Source: Caulobacter sp. 17J80-11 | GTDB taxonomy: Bacteria > Pseudomonadota > Alphaproteobacteria > Caulobacterales > Caulobacteraceae | DNA: 64,000 nt | Direction: 5' to 3' | NCBI RefSeq assembly: GCF_014349105.1 | Contig: NZ_JACSJI010000008.1 | Coordinates: forward strand, 62,001 to 126,000 | In this document: piece by piece, positions 23,710 through 32,167 of the stretch | Layout of the letters: each line of letters opens with the position of its first letter | Position numbering within the stretch: position 1 is the stretch's first letter | The notes under the pieces: generated by a model | What the model saw: only the letters and a program-made list of their open reading frames with translations | The model's database searches: none | What the model was told of the DNA's origin: nothing | Made by a program: the position numbers and the translations under genes

Positions 23710-23794
23710 TCGCCGGGATGAAACCGGGCCTCGCCGTCGTTCTCAAAGCGGAAGGGAGCGCGCGGGGGCGCGTTCCCCATCGGGGACGACCGCC

Positions 23795-23986
23795 GTGGCC
23801 TACATCCTGTACTTCGTGCGCGCCGACAGCGCGGTCCTGGACCTGACCATCCTCACCGCCGGCGACGACGCCGAAGCCGAACGCCTGGCCCTCGGCCGCC
23901 TGGCCGAACAGCCCGCCTACCGCTCCGTCGAAGTCTGCGACGAAGACCGGCTGGTGTGCCGGCGCGACCGGGCCGATCTGTTTTGA
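23795..23986 (+). CDS. Small hypothetical protein
   Basis: A GTG-started frame of 63 residues (MAYILYFVRADSAVLDLTIL) with host-like third positions. It pairs a beta-strand start with a helix (DAEAERLALGRLAEQ) and an acidic/basic end, compatible with a small alpha-beta protein. No good ribosome binding site is visible and I recognise no family. It is followed directly by a family A repeat. Confidence 0.5.
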   Translation: MAYILYFVRADSAVLDLTILTAGDDAEAERLALGRLAEQPAYRSVEVCDEDRLVCRRDRADLF

Positions 23987-23994
23987 TTTAAGCC

Positions 23995-24134
23995 GTCATC
24001 CCGGCCGCAGCGGAGCGAAGCGCAGCGGAGAGCCGGGACCCAGCAAGCGCGGCGTGCGTTGCAGCGCGGGATCGCAGCGTCAGCCTCGCACTTGCCGGGT
24101 CCCGGATAGCCGCTGGCGCGGCTTCCGGGATGAC
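23995..24134. repeat. Interspersed palindromic repeat, family A, long copy
   Basis: It opens GTCATCCCGGCCGCAGCGG, contains GAGCCGGGACCCAGCAAGCGC as in 20115-20213, and has an extra internal segment (CACTTGCCGGGTCCCGGATAGC) before closing TTCCGGGATGAC. The ends are inverted repeats. It separates the small hypothetical gene from the MerR gene. Confidence 0.8.
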
Positions 24135-24214
24135 GGGAAATTTTGTTCGCGAACCCGCTTGACCCTCACGCCGCGTCAGACCGCACATCTCCCGGCGATG
24201 AGGGAGCGCCGCGC

Positions 24215-25000
24215 ATGACTCGCCACACCGTAAATGGCCTCGCCCGGCTGTCGGGCGTGTCGGTGCGCACGCTGCACCATTACGACGAACTGGGCCTGCT
24301 CAAGCCCGCCGAGGTCGGCGACAACGGCTACCGCTACTACGGCCGCGCCGAGCTCCTGCGCCTGCAGCAGATCCTGTTCCACCGCGAGCTCGGCCTTTCC
24401 CTGGCCGAGATCGCCGCCCTGCTCGACCGCCCGGGCTTCGACCGCCTGGCCGCCTTGCGCGGCCACCGCGAACGCCTGGCCGCAGAGGACCAGCGGCGCC
24501 GGCTGCTGCTGCAGACGCTCGACCAAACCATCGCAGACCTGGAAGGAACCGCGCCCATGAAGACGCCCATGAAGGACGCCGATCTCTACAAGGGCTTCGC
24601 GCCCGAAAAGCAGGCCCAGTACGAGGCCGAAGTCGTCGACCGCTTCGGCGAAGCCGCCAAGCCCGTGGTCGACCACAGCCGCGCCCGCTCGAACGCCATG
24701 AGCAAGACCGACTTCCAGGGCCAGATGGACGAACTGAAGGCCATCGAGACCGCCCTCGCCGACGCGCAACGCGCCGGCCGCAGCCCCGACCACGCCGACA
24801 TCGCGCCCCTGCTGCGCCGTCACCACGCCTGGGTCGCGAAGAGCTGGCCGGCCCCGCCGACCGCCGACGCCTACGCGGGCCTGGCCGACATGTACCTCGA
24901 CCACCCCGACTTCCGCGCCCGCTACGAAACCATCAACCCCGGCTTCGCCCAGTGGCTGGCCGACGCCATGCACGCCTTCGCGGTCAACGAGCTGGCCTAA
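24215..25000 (+). CDS. MerR-family regulator with TipAS domain
   Basis: A 261-residue regulator. Residues 1-70 are a MerR winged helix (LSGVSVRTLHHYDELGLLKP, then GYRYYGRAELLRLQQIL). Residues 75-110 form the dimer coiled coil. Residues about 135-255 form a TipAS-type drug-recognition domain ending in YETINPGFAQWLADAMHAF. Proteins of the TipA/SkgA class bind thiopeptides or other amphipathic compounds and activate efflux or stress genes; in Caulobacter the SkgA homologue controls catalase. The start at 24215 has AGGGAG eight bases upstream. There is no drug exporter next to it in this window. Confidence 0.9.
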   Translation: MTRHTVNGLARLSGVSVRTLHHYDELGLLKPAEVGDNGYRYYGRAELLRLQQILFHRELGLSLAEIAALLDRPGFDRLAALRGHRERLAAEDQRRRLLLQTLDQTIADLEGTAPMKTPMKDADLYKGFAPEKQAQYEAEVVDRFGEAAKPVVDHSRARSNAMSKTDFQGQMDELKAIETALADAQRAGRSPDHADIAPLLRRHHAWVAKSWPAPPTADAYAGLADMYLDHPDFRARYETINPGFAQWLADAMHAFAVNELA

Positions 25001-25003
25001 TTT

Positions 25004-25060
25004 TCCCTCTCCCCTTGCGGGAGAGGGAGGGGCCCGCGCGAAGCGTGGGAGGGTGAGGGG
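25004..25060. repeat. Interspersed repeat, family B
   Basis: It opens with the hairpin CCCTCTCCCCTTGCGGGAGAGGGA, given here as CCCTCTCCCC paired with GGGAGAGGGA, followed by GGGGCCCGCGCGAAGCGTGGGAGGGTGAGGGG. Related copies are at 31927-32004, 32589-32611, 43074-43135, 43181-43245 (inverted) and 62545-62580. It follows the MerR stop by four bases and may act as its terminator. Confidence 0.8.
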
Positions 25061-25170
25061 TCGCGCCATGCTCGACGCGTGCTCCTCACTTCACTCTCCT
25101 GCCGTCGGGAGGCGTGACCGCCTGCGCAGGAATGGCTTGGTCCCTTGCATATCCGACAGTACCAAGCCTC

Positions 25171-25704
25171 ATGGCCGCAAAGCTCGAACGCCTTCGCCGA
25201 CTTCTCTGGGAGGACTGGGACCCGATCGGCGTGAACACCGGCGCGGAAGGAGGCCCCAGCGATGAATACGACAGCTACGCGGGCCAGCTGGCCGGCGTCG
25301 GTCGTGAGCTCGGAATCGACGAACTGGAGGCCTATCTCGACTGGGCCGTGGCCGAGCACATGGGGCTTTCCGAAGCCTGCGAGCGCAACCGGGAGATCGC
25401 CGAACGCGCCTACGCTGTGATCCACGACCCTCGCGCCTGGCTGGCCATTCACGTGAGTTCCGACGAGCTGAATCTCCTGCGAGCCCTGCCGGGTCTTCCC
25501 GATGCGGTCACACACGAGACGACCCGAACGTCGGGCGGTTCCGTTCTGTTGCTCGAAGCCGAGCCAGCAGACGTGCTGCGCAAGCGCCTCTTGGACGAAG
25601 TTCTCGCACACGGCTTTGACGAAGACTGCGCGCTCACGCCCGACGGGACGATCTCGGATGCCCTCGCCGCCAAGCTGTTTCGGGCGCTTTCCCGACCGTC
25701 CTGA
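25171..25704 (+). CDS. Hypothetical protein, DUF1871-like N-terminal half
   Basis: A 177-residue soluble acidic protein. The first half (LLWEDWDPIGVN near residues 10-21, DEYDSYAGQLAGVGRELG near 31-48) matches the pattern of small DUF1871-like proteins that are sometimes encoded beside toxin immunity genes. The second half (VLLLEAEPADVLRKRLLDEVLAHGFDED) is a compact alpha-beta unit I do not recognise. ATG at 25171 is preferred; another in-frame ATG lies 19 codons upstream. Its TGA stop forms the first bases of a 16-bp palindrome. Confidence 0.6.
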   Translation: MAAKLERLRRLLWEDWDPIGVNTGAEGGPSDEYDSYAGQLAGVGRELGIDELEAYLDWAVAEHMGLSEACERNREIAERAYAVIHDPRAWLAIHVSSDELNLLRALPGLPDAVTHETTRTSGGSVLLLEAEPADVLRKRLLDEVLAHGFDEDCALTPDGTISDALAAKLFRALSRPS

Positions 25705-25719
25705 ATTAGGCGCCTAATT
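25704..25719. repeat. Perfect 16-bp palindrome AATTAGGCGCCTAATT
   Basis: A perfect inverted repeat overlapping the last base of the preceding stop codon and lying 57 bp before the next GTG start. The core AGGCGCCT also occurs between genes at 26419-26426 and 34252-34259, each time ahead of a plus-strand gene. It may be a protein-binding site. Chance is possible for the 8-bp core at this GC content. Confidence 0.35.
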
Positions 25720-25775
25720 TCCCCCGGCTTCCCGACCCGCCGCCCGCGCCGCATCCTCCTCCCCAGGAGGCCCGC

Positions 25776-26417
25776 GTGGAGCCCATCGACCCGCACGACT
25801 GGGACATCGAGCTGCGCCGCTACGGCGACCCGCGGCTGGGCGGCGTCTACGTCGTCCAGTCCGTCCCCCGCCCGGCCTTCTTCCGGCTCGGCGGCGGCGG
25901 CGGCCTGCACGCCCGCCTGAAGGCCGCCACGGCCGAGCCCAGGGGCCCGCGCGCGGACCGCCTGGCCCCCTGGCGGCCGGTGTGGATCCGCGCCCTGCCC
26001 CACCGCACGCCCCAGGAGCTGGAGCACGCGCGCAAGGCGCTGGCCTGCGCCATGGAGACCTGCGCCGACTTCCTCGACGCCCACACCTTCGCCCGCAAGC
26101 TGCCTGACGACGCCGAAAAGCTGGCCGCCTGCGCCGAGGCCTGCGCCGCCCAGGCCGAGGTCGCCTGCCACCTGGGCCCCGCCGACGACAAGAAGCTGCG
26201 CCGCCGCGTGAAACAAGCGCTGCGACGGGCTGACGGCCGCCCCCGCTTCCTCGCCTGGCTCGACCTCGGCGGCCCACAGCCGATCGTCCGCCGCGAATGG
26301 TGGTTCGACGGCCGGCGCCTCCTGCTGGAATCCGAAGCTCACGCCGGCCTGATCCTGCGCGGCCCGCCCGACCTGATCGGCCGCGTCACCGGCCTGCTCG
26401 GCGCGGTGGCGACGTAG
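25776..26417 (+). CDS. Hypothetical protein
   Basis: A 213-residue soluble protein starting at GTG with CCAGGAGG upstream at the right distance. It is rich in Ala, Arg and Leu. The middle is a Cys-containing helical pair (ACAMETCADFLDAHTF and CAEACAAQAEVACHLG, residues about 88-133), the flanks are beta-rich, and the end is DLIGRVTGLLGAVAT. The spaced Cys residues could bind metal, but no known motif fits. It lies between two AGGCGCCT sites and shares strand with its neighbours. Confidence 0.65.
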   Translation: MEPIDPHDWDIELRRYGDPRLGGVYVVQSVPRPAFFRLGGGGGLHARLKAATAEPRGPRADRLAPWRPVWIRALPHRTPQELEHARKALACAMETCADFLDAHTFARKLPDDAEKLAACAEACAAQAEVACHLGPADDKKLRRRVKQALRRADGRPRFLAWLDLGGPQPIVRREWWFDGRRLLLESEAHAGLILRGPPDLIGRVTGLLGAVAT

Positions 26418-26515
26418 TAGGCGCCTCCCTCAAGCGCGCCGGCCGAACACCCACCTTGCCGCGACTCCCCCACTGCGCTCTTCTGCGGACGCCAACGCCT
26501 CGGGGGAGCGCGCGC

Positions 26516-26743
26516 ATGCACAAGTTCAAGTCGATCGTCCGCCAGGCGGCCCTGGGCGCCATCGTCCTGCCCGGCGGCTGGGCGCTGGTCGCCTTCGTCT
26601 TCCCGCGCTGGGACCTGGTCGGCGACCTGGTCAACCACACCGGCCCCACCGTCGAGAGGCTGATCGCCATGGGCGGCGTCGGCGCCCTGATCGGCGCCTT
26701 CTTCGCGGCCATCGAGACGCCCGGAAAACCAAAAGAGGGCTGA
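26516..26743 (+). CDS. Small inner-membrane protein
   Basis: A 75-residue protein with two membrane segments (about residues 11-28 and 50-65) and a short charged C-terminus (ETPGKPKEG). The start has GGGGGAG eight bases upstream, a strong site. The first helix follows a basic stretch, so the N-terminus is probably cytoplasmic. I do not recognise a family. The following gene converges on it with 18 bp between stops. Confidence 0.6.
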   Translation: MHKFKSIVRQAALGAIVLPGGWALVAFVFPRWDLVGDLVNHTGPTVERLIAMGGVGALIGAFFAAIETPGKPKEG

Positions 26744-26761
26744 CGGGCCCCGGCCGCGGCC

Positions 26762-27289
26762 TCAGCCGACGACCACCGTCTCGCGCGCGATCGCCGGATT
26801 GCGGGTCGTCGCCGCCGCCCAGCGGTACAGCGCCATGCCGTACGCGCCGCCCGGCTTCACGAACATGGTCAGCCGCGGACCGGCGCTGGTGTCGCACTCC
26901 ACGTAGGGCGACTTGCGCTTCGGTGCGTCCGCCGGCGGCGGCGCGAAGTGGCAGCCGAAGTGGATCAGCCCCACCGCGAGCACCTCGCCCTGCGGCGAGA
27001 GCACCACCGCGGCCGCTTCGGGGCAGCTGTGCAGCCGACAGCCGTCGAACCGCACGGCGCCGTCGTCGAGGGTCTTCTGCTCCTTCGGGCCGGTCAGGGC
27101 CATGAGCACCTGCCCGGAGGCCAGGTCGCCCGGCTCGATGTAGTCGCCTTTCCGCGCGCCCATGAAGGCCTTGACCTTGGCGCCGAAATTCGGGTCCCGA
27201 TCGGCCGCGTAGGCCTGCGCGAGCGCGCCGCCCGCGCCCACGGCGGCCAGCAACACCGCCGCCAGAACCGCTCCGCCCAACCGACGCAT
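26762..27289 (-). CDS. Secreted protein with conserved Cys/His motifs, unknown function
   Basis: A 175-residue exported protein. The start at 27289 gives a clean signal peptide (MRRLGGAVLAAVLLAAVGAG, cleavage after ALA) and has GGGGGAC upstream. The mature part contains FDGCRLHSCPEAAAVVLS (near 85-102) and LIHFGCHFAPP, suggesting a disulfide or metal-binding role in the periplasm. It resembles small periplasmic proteins often annotated as Ivy-like or hypothetical, where a CKPHDC-type motif inhibits lysozyme; here the order is CRLHSC, so this is only a suggestion. It is on the phage strand just after the lysozyme-like gene. Confidence 0.65.
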   Translation of the reverse strand: MRRLGGAVLAAVLLAAVGAGGALAQAYAADRDPNFGAKVKAFMGARKGDYIEPGDLASGQVLMALTGPKEQKTLDDGAVRFDGCRLHSCPEAAAVVLSPQGEVLAVGLIHFGCHFAPPPADAPKRKSPYVECDTSAGPRLTMFVKPGGAYGMALYRWAAATTRNPAIARETVVVG

Positions 27290-27374
27290 GACGTCCCCCG
27301 ACTTCCGGACCGCAGGAAGCGCAGCCTCACCAGACCGGACGACAGCGATATTCGACACGGCGAGTCAACCCGGA

Positions 27375-28352
27375 CTACCGCGCCGCGCGCGGCAGGGTCC
27401 CCGCCTCGATATCCTTCTTCATCAGGTCGGCCTCTCGCCCGCGCCGGGACGGATAGGCGTCGCCGAACTTGCGCAGGTTGCGGTGGGCCCCCTCCCAGTC
27501 GCCGGTGGTGATCTGGGTCCAGTACTGCGGCGTGGTCTTCCACGGTTCGTTCGGCCCGTACTGGAAGTATAGGCTGGCGACCGCCGTCTGCGTGCTTCGC
27601 GGCAGCTGGTCGAACCGCCCCACCTTCGAGGCGGCGTCGAAGGTCCTGGCGATCTCGGCGATGTGGTCGTCCTGGACCGCCGCGTCCAGCGCCGCCACCT
27701 CGGCTTCGCTCAGGCTCAGCGGGTGCGCCCGCACATAGTCCAACGCCTTCTGCCGGGTCATTCCGAAGTACGGACTCAGCTTGTCGATCGTCGCCGGGTC
27801 GACCCCGACCCGCCTCAGGTAGGCTGCGTCCTTGCGGCCCAGGTCGACCCCGGCGCCGATGGTGGGGCCGCTGTTCTCAAGCGCCAGGTCCGGACGGTCC
27901 TTCACGGTGGGGACGTACATGTCCAGCTTCGGGCCGCCCGCGGCCTCCTGCTCCAGCAGGAACGCCCGGTCCACATCGTAGCGGCCCGCCCCGGCGGGCG
28001 CCGGCGCCGACGTCGCCGCGGGCAGCAGCCCCAGCTTCAGCGACGGCCCGGCCGCCCGCCCGTCGGCCACGAACTGCGGAACCATGGGCAGCCGGCGCAG
28101 GCGAAGCGGCTCCTCCGATGCGGCCCGCTGCGAGCGCCGGGGCGCCCGGGCCGGCGGCGCCAGCACGGCGTCCAGTCGCGGCCGCACCTCGCGCTCCACG
28201 AACCGGTCGGCGTCCTCCAGCGTCCGCCGCGCGCCGACCGCCACGGTCTCCCACGGCGCCTCGCGCCGCCAGCGGCCGTTCTCGACCAGCCACGGGCGGC
28301 CGTCGGCGTCGACGCGACGTTGCCCGTCGCGCAGTTTCGGGGGCTGGGCCAT
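27375..28352 (-). CDS. Lysozyme-like virion peptidoglycan hydrolase (pesticin-type)
   Basis: A 325-residue protein without signal peptide. The N-terminal 140 residues are basic and Pro/Ala-rich. The C-terminal half is lysozyme-like: ALENSGPTIGAGVDLGRK near residues 155-172 (GPTIGAGVDLG is the lysozyme-fold signature, with the preceding Glu a candidate catalyst), then LSPYFGMTRQKALDYVRAHP, STQTAVASLYFQYG and a helical end. This matches pesticin-type lysozymes, which in phages are often carried in the virion to open the cell wall during DNA injection. It is on the phage strand downstream of the portal, which supports a virion role, and is separate from the GH19 endolysin at 4401-5054. Confidence 0.72.
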   Translation of the reverse strand: MAQPPKLRDGQRRVDADGRPWLVENGRWRREAPWETVAVGARRTLEDADRFVEREVRPRLDAVLAPPARAPRRSQRAASEEPLRLRRLPMVPQFVADGRAAGPSLKLGLLPAATSAPAPAGAGRYDVDRAFLLEQEAAGGPKLDMYVPTVKDRPDLALENSGPTIGAGVDLGRKDAAYLRRVGVDPATIDKLSPYFGMTRQKALDYVRAHPLSLSEAEVAALDAAVQDDHIAEIARTFDAASKVGRFDQLPRSTQTAVASLYFQYGPNEPWKTTPQYWTQITTGDWEGAHRNLRKFGDAYPSRRGREADLMKKDIEAGTLPRAAR

Positions 28353-28445
28353 CGCCGCCTCCTCCTCAAAATCTTCTGGGAATTTCGCTCAGGTGACGCC
28401 GTGGCGTTTCACTGGTATCCGACCCGCGCCCGACGGAGCGCCGCC

Positions 28446-28856
28446 ATGACCCACGCCCTCTCGGCCGCCCCCGCCCTGACCGGCGTCTGGAACGGCCGCT
28501 ACAGCTATGACGGCCCCTACGCCCCGGGCGATTTCGTCGCCGTTCTGTTCGAGACCGGCGGCCACGTCGGCGGCACCACGCACGAGCCCGACTGGACCGG
28601 CGCCACCGCCGACCGCCTGCTCTACGCCACGGTCGAGGGCGCGCGCCAAGGCGCCGACGTCCGCTTCGTCAAGACCTACGACGGCTCCGGCGGCCAGACC
28701 CACACGGTCCGCTATACGGGCGTGCTCAGCGCCTGCGGCGCCGAGATCGAAGGCGCCTGGTCCATCCCCGGCGCCTGCTCAGGCCGCTTCCTGATGATCC
28801 GCCCGGCAGGCCCGGCCATGGCGGTCGAGCGCGAAGCGGTCGAGGTCGTGCGCTGA
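28446..28856 (+). CDS. Hypothetical beta-rich protein
   Basis: A 136-residue cytoplasmic protein beginning MTHALSAAPALTGVWNGRYS. The pattern of strands (LTGVWNGRYSYDG, DFVAVLFETGGHVGGTT, HTVRYTGVLSACG, IEGAWSIPGACSGRFLMIR) resembles a small lipocalin-like or interaction beta-barrel. No catalytic motif is seen. It lies on the plus strand between two minus-strand genes, in the part of the phage block invaded by host-type genes. Confidence 0.65.
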   Translation: MTHALSAAPALTGVWNGRYSYDGPYAPGDFVAVLFETGGHVGGTTHEPDWTGATADRLLYATVEGARQGADVRFVKTYDGSGGQTHTVRYTGVLSACGAEIEGAWSIPGACSGRFLMIRPAGPAMAVEREAVEVVR

Positions 28857-28970
28857 ACACCTACACCGTGATTTGCGACTTCCGCGCCAACAGGAAGCCC
28901 GTCCTCCTCAACCTGGTGATCACCGCCGTGGCGTGAGTCCGGGCCCGAGGGCTCTCATCCAGCCGAAGGT

Positions 28971-29849
28971 TCACCCCAGCGCCGCCTCCGCGAACCGCTT
29001 CCACAGCTTCGGATAGCGCTTCGCCAGCAGGTCCTCGTCCTCTTCGATCGGCTCGCCGGCCGGCTCGTCGACCCCGTCGACGCCCGCGCCCGGCCACTCC
29101 TCGGCCTCGCGCCCGGTCTTCTCGCACCAGACGTCGCCGGCGACGTACATCAGCCCCTCGAACTCCAGCGCCGCCTCGACGTCCTCGGGCAGCACGTCGG
29201 CCAGGGCGTCCGGATCGGCCAGCACCCGCTCGAACACCTCGCGGCCCTGGCCGATCAGCCACAGCCGGGCGTAGGCGAAGCCGTCGTCCGGCGCGCCGCC
29301 GAGCGCCACGGTGGCCGCGCCCCACAGCTCCCAGCGGTTGGCCCGGGCCATCTGCACGGCCAGGGCGGCCTCGAAGGCGACCAGCTCCTCGGGCGTCAGC
29401 GCCTGCAGCGCCGCCCGCAACGCCTCGGCCTGCGCCTCGGAGCCGCCCGCGCGCGCCTCGGCGGCCGCTTCGATCAGCGCCCAGAACCGCGCCTCCGGCA
29501 GCGCGTCCACGCCTGGCTCGGGCGCGGAGTCGGGCGCAAGTTCGGATTCGGGCGCGAGCGCCCGCAGCAGGGCCAGGTCGAACCAGGGATCCGCGACATC
29601 GGCCGGCTCAGGCGCGGACTCCCGCCGCGCCTCCGGCTCCGGTTGCGGCACGGGGGCAGACTCCAGCGCCGGCGCGACTTCGACCGGCTCAGACGCGCGC
29701 TCCCGCGGCGGCTCCGGTTGCGGCGCGGGCGCGGACTCAGGCGCCGGCGTCGGCGCGACCTCGACGGGCTGCGTCGGCGCCCGCGCGCCGCGCCGCCCGC
29801 CCGTACCGAACACCGCCGCACGGATCGCCGCCCAAAGCCTACGCCACAT
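28971..29849 (-). CDS. DUF4240-domain protein with Pro-rich tandem repeat
   Basis: A 292-residue protein. Residues about 25-85 are a low-complexity linker with two related units built on PVEVAP, APESAPAPQPEP and ALESAPVPQPEP. Residues about 118-240 fit DUF4240: RFWALIEAAAEA, LTPEELVAFEAALAVQM, NRWELWGAATVALGG, FAYARLWLIGQGREVFE and GLMYVAGDVW. DUF4240 proteins are small, often encoded near toxins or in secretion contexts, and lack known function. A short Trp/Arg-rich N-terminus (MWRRLWAAIRAAVFG) may associate with membrane. It sits 106 bp downstream of the portal gene on the same strand, so a phage-related role is possible. Confidence 0.7.
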   Translation of the reverse strand: MWRRLWAAIRAAVFGTGGRRGARAPTQPVEVAPTPAPESAPAPQPEPPRERASEPVEVAPALESAPVPQPEPEARRESAPEPADVADPWFDLALLRALAPESELAPDSAPEPGVDALPEARFWALIEAAAEARAGGSEAQAEALRAALQALTPEELVAFEAALAVQMARANRWELWGAATVALGGAPDDGFAYARLWLIGQGREVFERVLADPDALADVLPEDVEAALEFEGLMYVAGDVWCEKTGREAEEWPGAGVDGVDEPAGEPIEEDEDLLAKRYPKLWKRFAEAALG

Positions 29850-29955
29850 GGAAACTCTCCTGCCGCACGAATCCGCGCGCAGGATCGGACGAAGCCGACA
29901 CCAGATCCTTAAAAGTCTCGACGATCAGGCCGGACGACTTGTCGCAGCGCCAAGT

Positions 29956-31854
29956 TCAGGCGGACACCCCCAACCGCTCCGTCTCCGCGCGGAACGCCTC
30001 GATGCGCAGCTTCTCGGCCTCCAGGCGCAGCTTCTCCGCCTCGACCTCGCGGCCGGCCTTCAGCGCGGCGTTCTCGGCCTCCAGCGCCTTCAGCCGCTCC
30101 ATCCCCTGCGCCATCACCGCCTGTAGCTGCGCCACCTGCGGATCCGGTGCGCCGCCCTGCGCGCCCTTCACCGCCGGCGGCAGCAGGGCCTGCAGCCGCC
30201 GCGCGATCTCGTCGGCGCCCGGCCAGTCCAGGTTCCTGGCCAGCAGGTCGCCCAGCACCGGCGCGGCGGCGGGGAAAGCCCGCACGAACTCGGTCATCTG
30301 CACCGCCGCCTCCTGGCGGCGCGTCGTGAAGCCCGGCCCGGCCGTGACCGTCAGGTCGTACTTGCCGACGCCGAGGTCGAACACCCGCTCCACGCCCGCC
30401 ACCGTCACCGGCTGGTTGACCGGCACGCCCGTCGCCTGGCCCTCCGGCCCCAGCACCCGCACGATCCGTGCGGTCGAGTACACGCGCGGGATCAGGTCGA
30501 TCAGCACCCGGCCCGCGTGCCGGATCGCCCGGCTCAGATTGTCGATGTAGTGGAAGGTCGACACGTCCCCTTCCCGCTGCCGCGCCAGAATGGCCCGCCC
30601 GCTGGTCTCGTTCGACCGCGCCCCCAGCGAAGCGTCGTGCAGGCCGATGATCGCCTTCAGGTCGTCGGCCGCGTTCAGCGCCTCCTGCAGGGCCCCGGCC
30701 GGCACGCCGGCGAAGGGCTGGCGCATCGGCGCCTCCGGCCCGTCGTACTCGATGAAGGCGTGGGTGTCGGTGTTGGCGCTGGCCCACTTCTCCGCGTCGG
30801 TCTCGAACGCGCCCTTGCGGCCGATGAACGGGGCCTTGGGCGCCAGCGCGACCAGCTCGGTCGAGGTGGTGCGCCAGTAGTTGAACATCCGCTGCGGGTC
30901 CTTGGCGTCGCGCACCAGCGAGCGCAGCACCCGCTCGCCCTCGACGTTCAGGTCCTCGCCGTAGACCGGGACGATGGGGATGAACCGGCCCGGCCAGGCG
31001 TTCTCCTCCAGCACCTCGCAACCGGTCAGGATCCGCTGGATGACCTTGTGCGAGACCACCTCGCGCGGCGCGCCCACCGGCACGACCCCGGCCGCGGCCA
31101 GCTCGGCGGCGCGTTCCTCGACCGCGTCGAGCGGCAGCACCCGCCCGTCCGAAAGGCCGACCACAGACGAACGCACCTCCTCGCGCGTCCACCACTCGGC
31201 CACCATCACCCGCTCGCCGCCCCGGTCGAACCAGGGCGCGCCCAGGCCCGCCCAGGCGTCCGACGACCAGTCGACCTTCTCCTTGCCCTTCCAGCGCTTC
31301 TCGAACGCCGCCGGGGTCAGGCTCTCGACCACGAAGCACGAATTCCAGTCGGAGCTGTCCGCCGCCGTGCTGTCGGGATCGCCGTACACCGTGAAGGGAT
31401 TGGCGATCCGCTGAATGATGACGTCCTGCTCGAAGCCGTCGTCGCGCGCCCAGGCCGTGCCGATGCGGAAGTAGCCGACCCCGCAGGTCACCGCGAACTC
31501 CAGCGCCGTGTCGTAGGCCACGTCGGCGTCCGAGGCCTGCTCCACCTGGCGGATCAGCCCGCTCATGATCTCCGCCACCGCCGGATCGGCCGCGCCGTCC
31601 ACCGGATGCACCGAGATCGACGGCTTGTTCTGCCGCGCGTCGTTGACCACCTGGCGGATGAAGGCCGGCAGCCGGTTGATGGTCAGGCACGGCCGGCCCT
31701 CGCGCTCGCGCCGCCGACGCACCTCCGCCGGCCACTGCTCGCCCAGCCGGGCGAAGCGCAGATCGTCCAGCGCCTCCGCCCGATTGTCCGCCTCGCGCTC
31801 CACGCAGCGCTCGAACGCCGCGCGCGCCTGCTCCAGGATCTTGTCGTCGGTCAT
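29956..31854 (-). CDS. P22-like portal protein
   Basis: A 632-residue portal. The N-terminal region (RFARLGEQWPAEVRRRRE near residues 29-46, then GRPCLTINRLPAFIRQVVND near 50-69 and ARQNKPSISVHPVD) is the signature of P22 gp1-type portals, followed by GYFRIGTAW and NPFTVYGDPDS. The C-terminal 60 residues are a Glu/Lys/Ala coiled coil ending GVSA. Twelve copies would form the ring through which DNA enters the head. P22 portal is about 725 residues, the difference being mostly in the C-terminal barrel. The frame is intact. It is separated from terminase by a plus-strand host-type gene and repeats. Confidence 0.93.
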   Translation of the reverse strand: MTDDKILEQARAAFERCVEREADNRAEALDDLRFARLGEQWPAEVRRRREREGRPCLTINRLPAFIRQVVNDARQNKPSISVHPVDGAADPAVAEIMSGLIRQVEQASDADVAYDTALEFAVTCGVGYFRIGTAWARDDGFEQDVIIQRIANPFTVYGDPDSTAADSSDWNSCFVVESLTPAAFEKRWKGKEKVDWSSDAWAGLGAPWFDRGGERVMVAEWWTREEVRSSVVGLSDGRVLPLDAVEERAAELAAAGVVPVGAPREVVSHKVIQRILTGCEVLEENAWPGRFIPIVPVYGEDLNVEGERVLRSLVRDAKDPQRMFNYWRTTSTELVALAPKAPFIGRKGAFETDAEKWASANTDTHAFIEYDGPEAPMRQPFAGVPAGALQEALNAADDLKAIIGLHDASLGARSNETSGRAILARQREGDVSTFHYIDNLSRAIRHAGRVLIDLIPRVYSTARIVRVLGPEGQATGVPVNQPVTVAGVERVFDLGVGKYDLTVTAGPGFTTRRQEAAVQMTEFVRAFPAAAPVLGDLLARNLDWPGADEIARRLQALLPPAVKGAQGGAPDPQVAQLQAVMAQGMERLKALEAENAALKAGREVEAEKLRLEAEKLRIEAFRAETERLGVSA

Positions 31855-31869
31855 GGCAAAATTCTCCGC

Positions 31870-31897
31870 TCATCCCCGCGAAAGCGGGGACCCAGAG
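31870..31897. repeat. Interspersed hairpin, family A-prime, short copy
   Basis: ATCCCCGCGAAAGCGGGGAC followed by CCAGAGC, matching the first hairpin of the elements at 21283-21359 and 38627-38703. It lies 16 bp upstream of the portal start. Confidence 0.65.
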
Positions 31898-31926
31898 CAC
31901 GGTCGTTTCAGAAATCTCATGGCATC

Positions 31927-32004
31927 CTTCTCCCCTTGAGGGAGAAGGACGGAGCCCATGCACCGGAGCCCGCAGGGCGGAGGTCCGCATGGGAGGATGA
32001 GGGG
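31927..32004. repeat. Interspersed repeat, family B
   Basis: CCTTCTCCCCTTGAGGGAGAAGG hairpin (arms CCTTCTCCC and GGGAGAAGG), an internal palindromic stretch, and the closing GGGAGGATGAGGGG shared with the copy at 43074-43135. Confidence 0.75.
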
Positions 32005-32167
32005 TCTCGCGACGCCTCCGCAACCCGGCGCCAAAGCGGAAGGATCAGCCACCCCCTCCACCCGCCGAACGCCGGTCCTTGACCGCCCCGCCCACGCGCG
32101 CACACTCGTATCCAGGGACTCGCCGCCACCGGCCGCCAAAGGCCGGGGCGATCGGGTGGAGGAAACG

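Larger units (their letters stand above)
31855..32167. other. Gene-free stretch with two host-type repeats
   Basis: Between the portal start and the leucine-rich-repeat-variant gene lie a family A-prime hairpin (31870-31897, CCCCGCGAAAGCGGGG) and a family B element (31927-32004). The remainder to 32167 looks non-coding and should hold the promoters of the two divergent genes. No coding frame with host-like composition was found. Confidence 0.6.
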
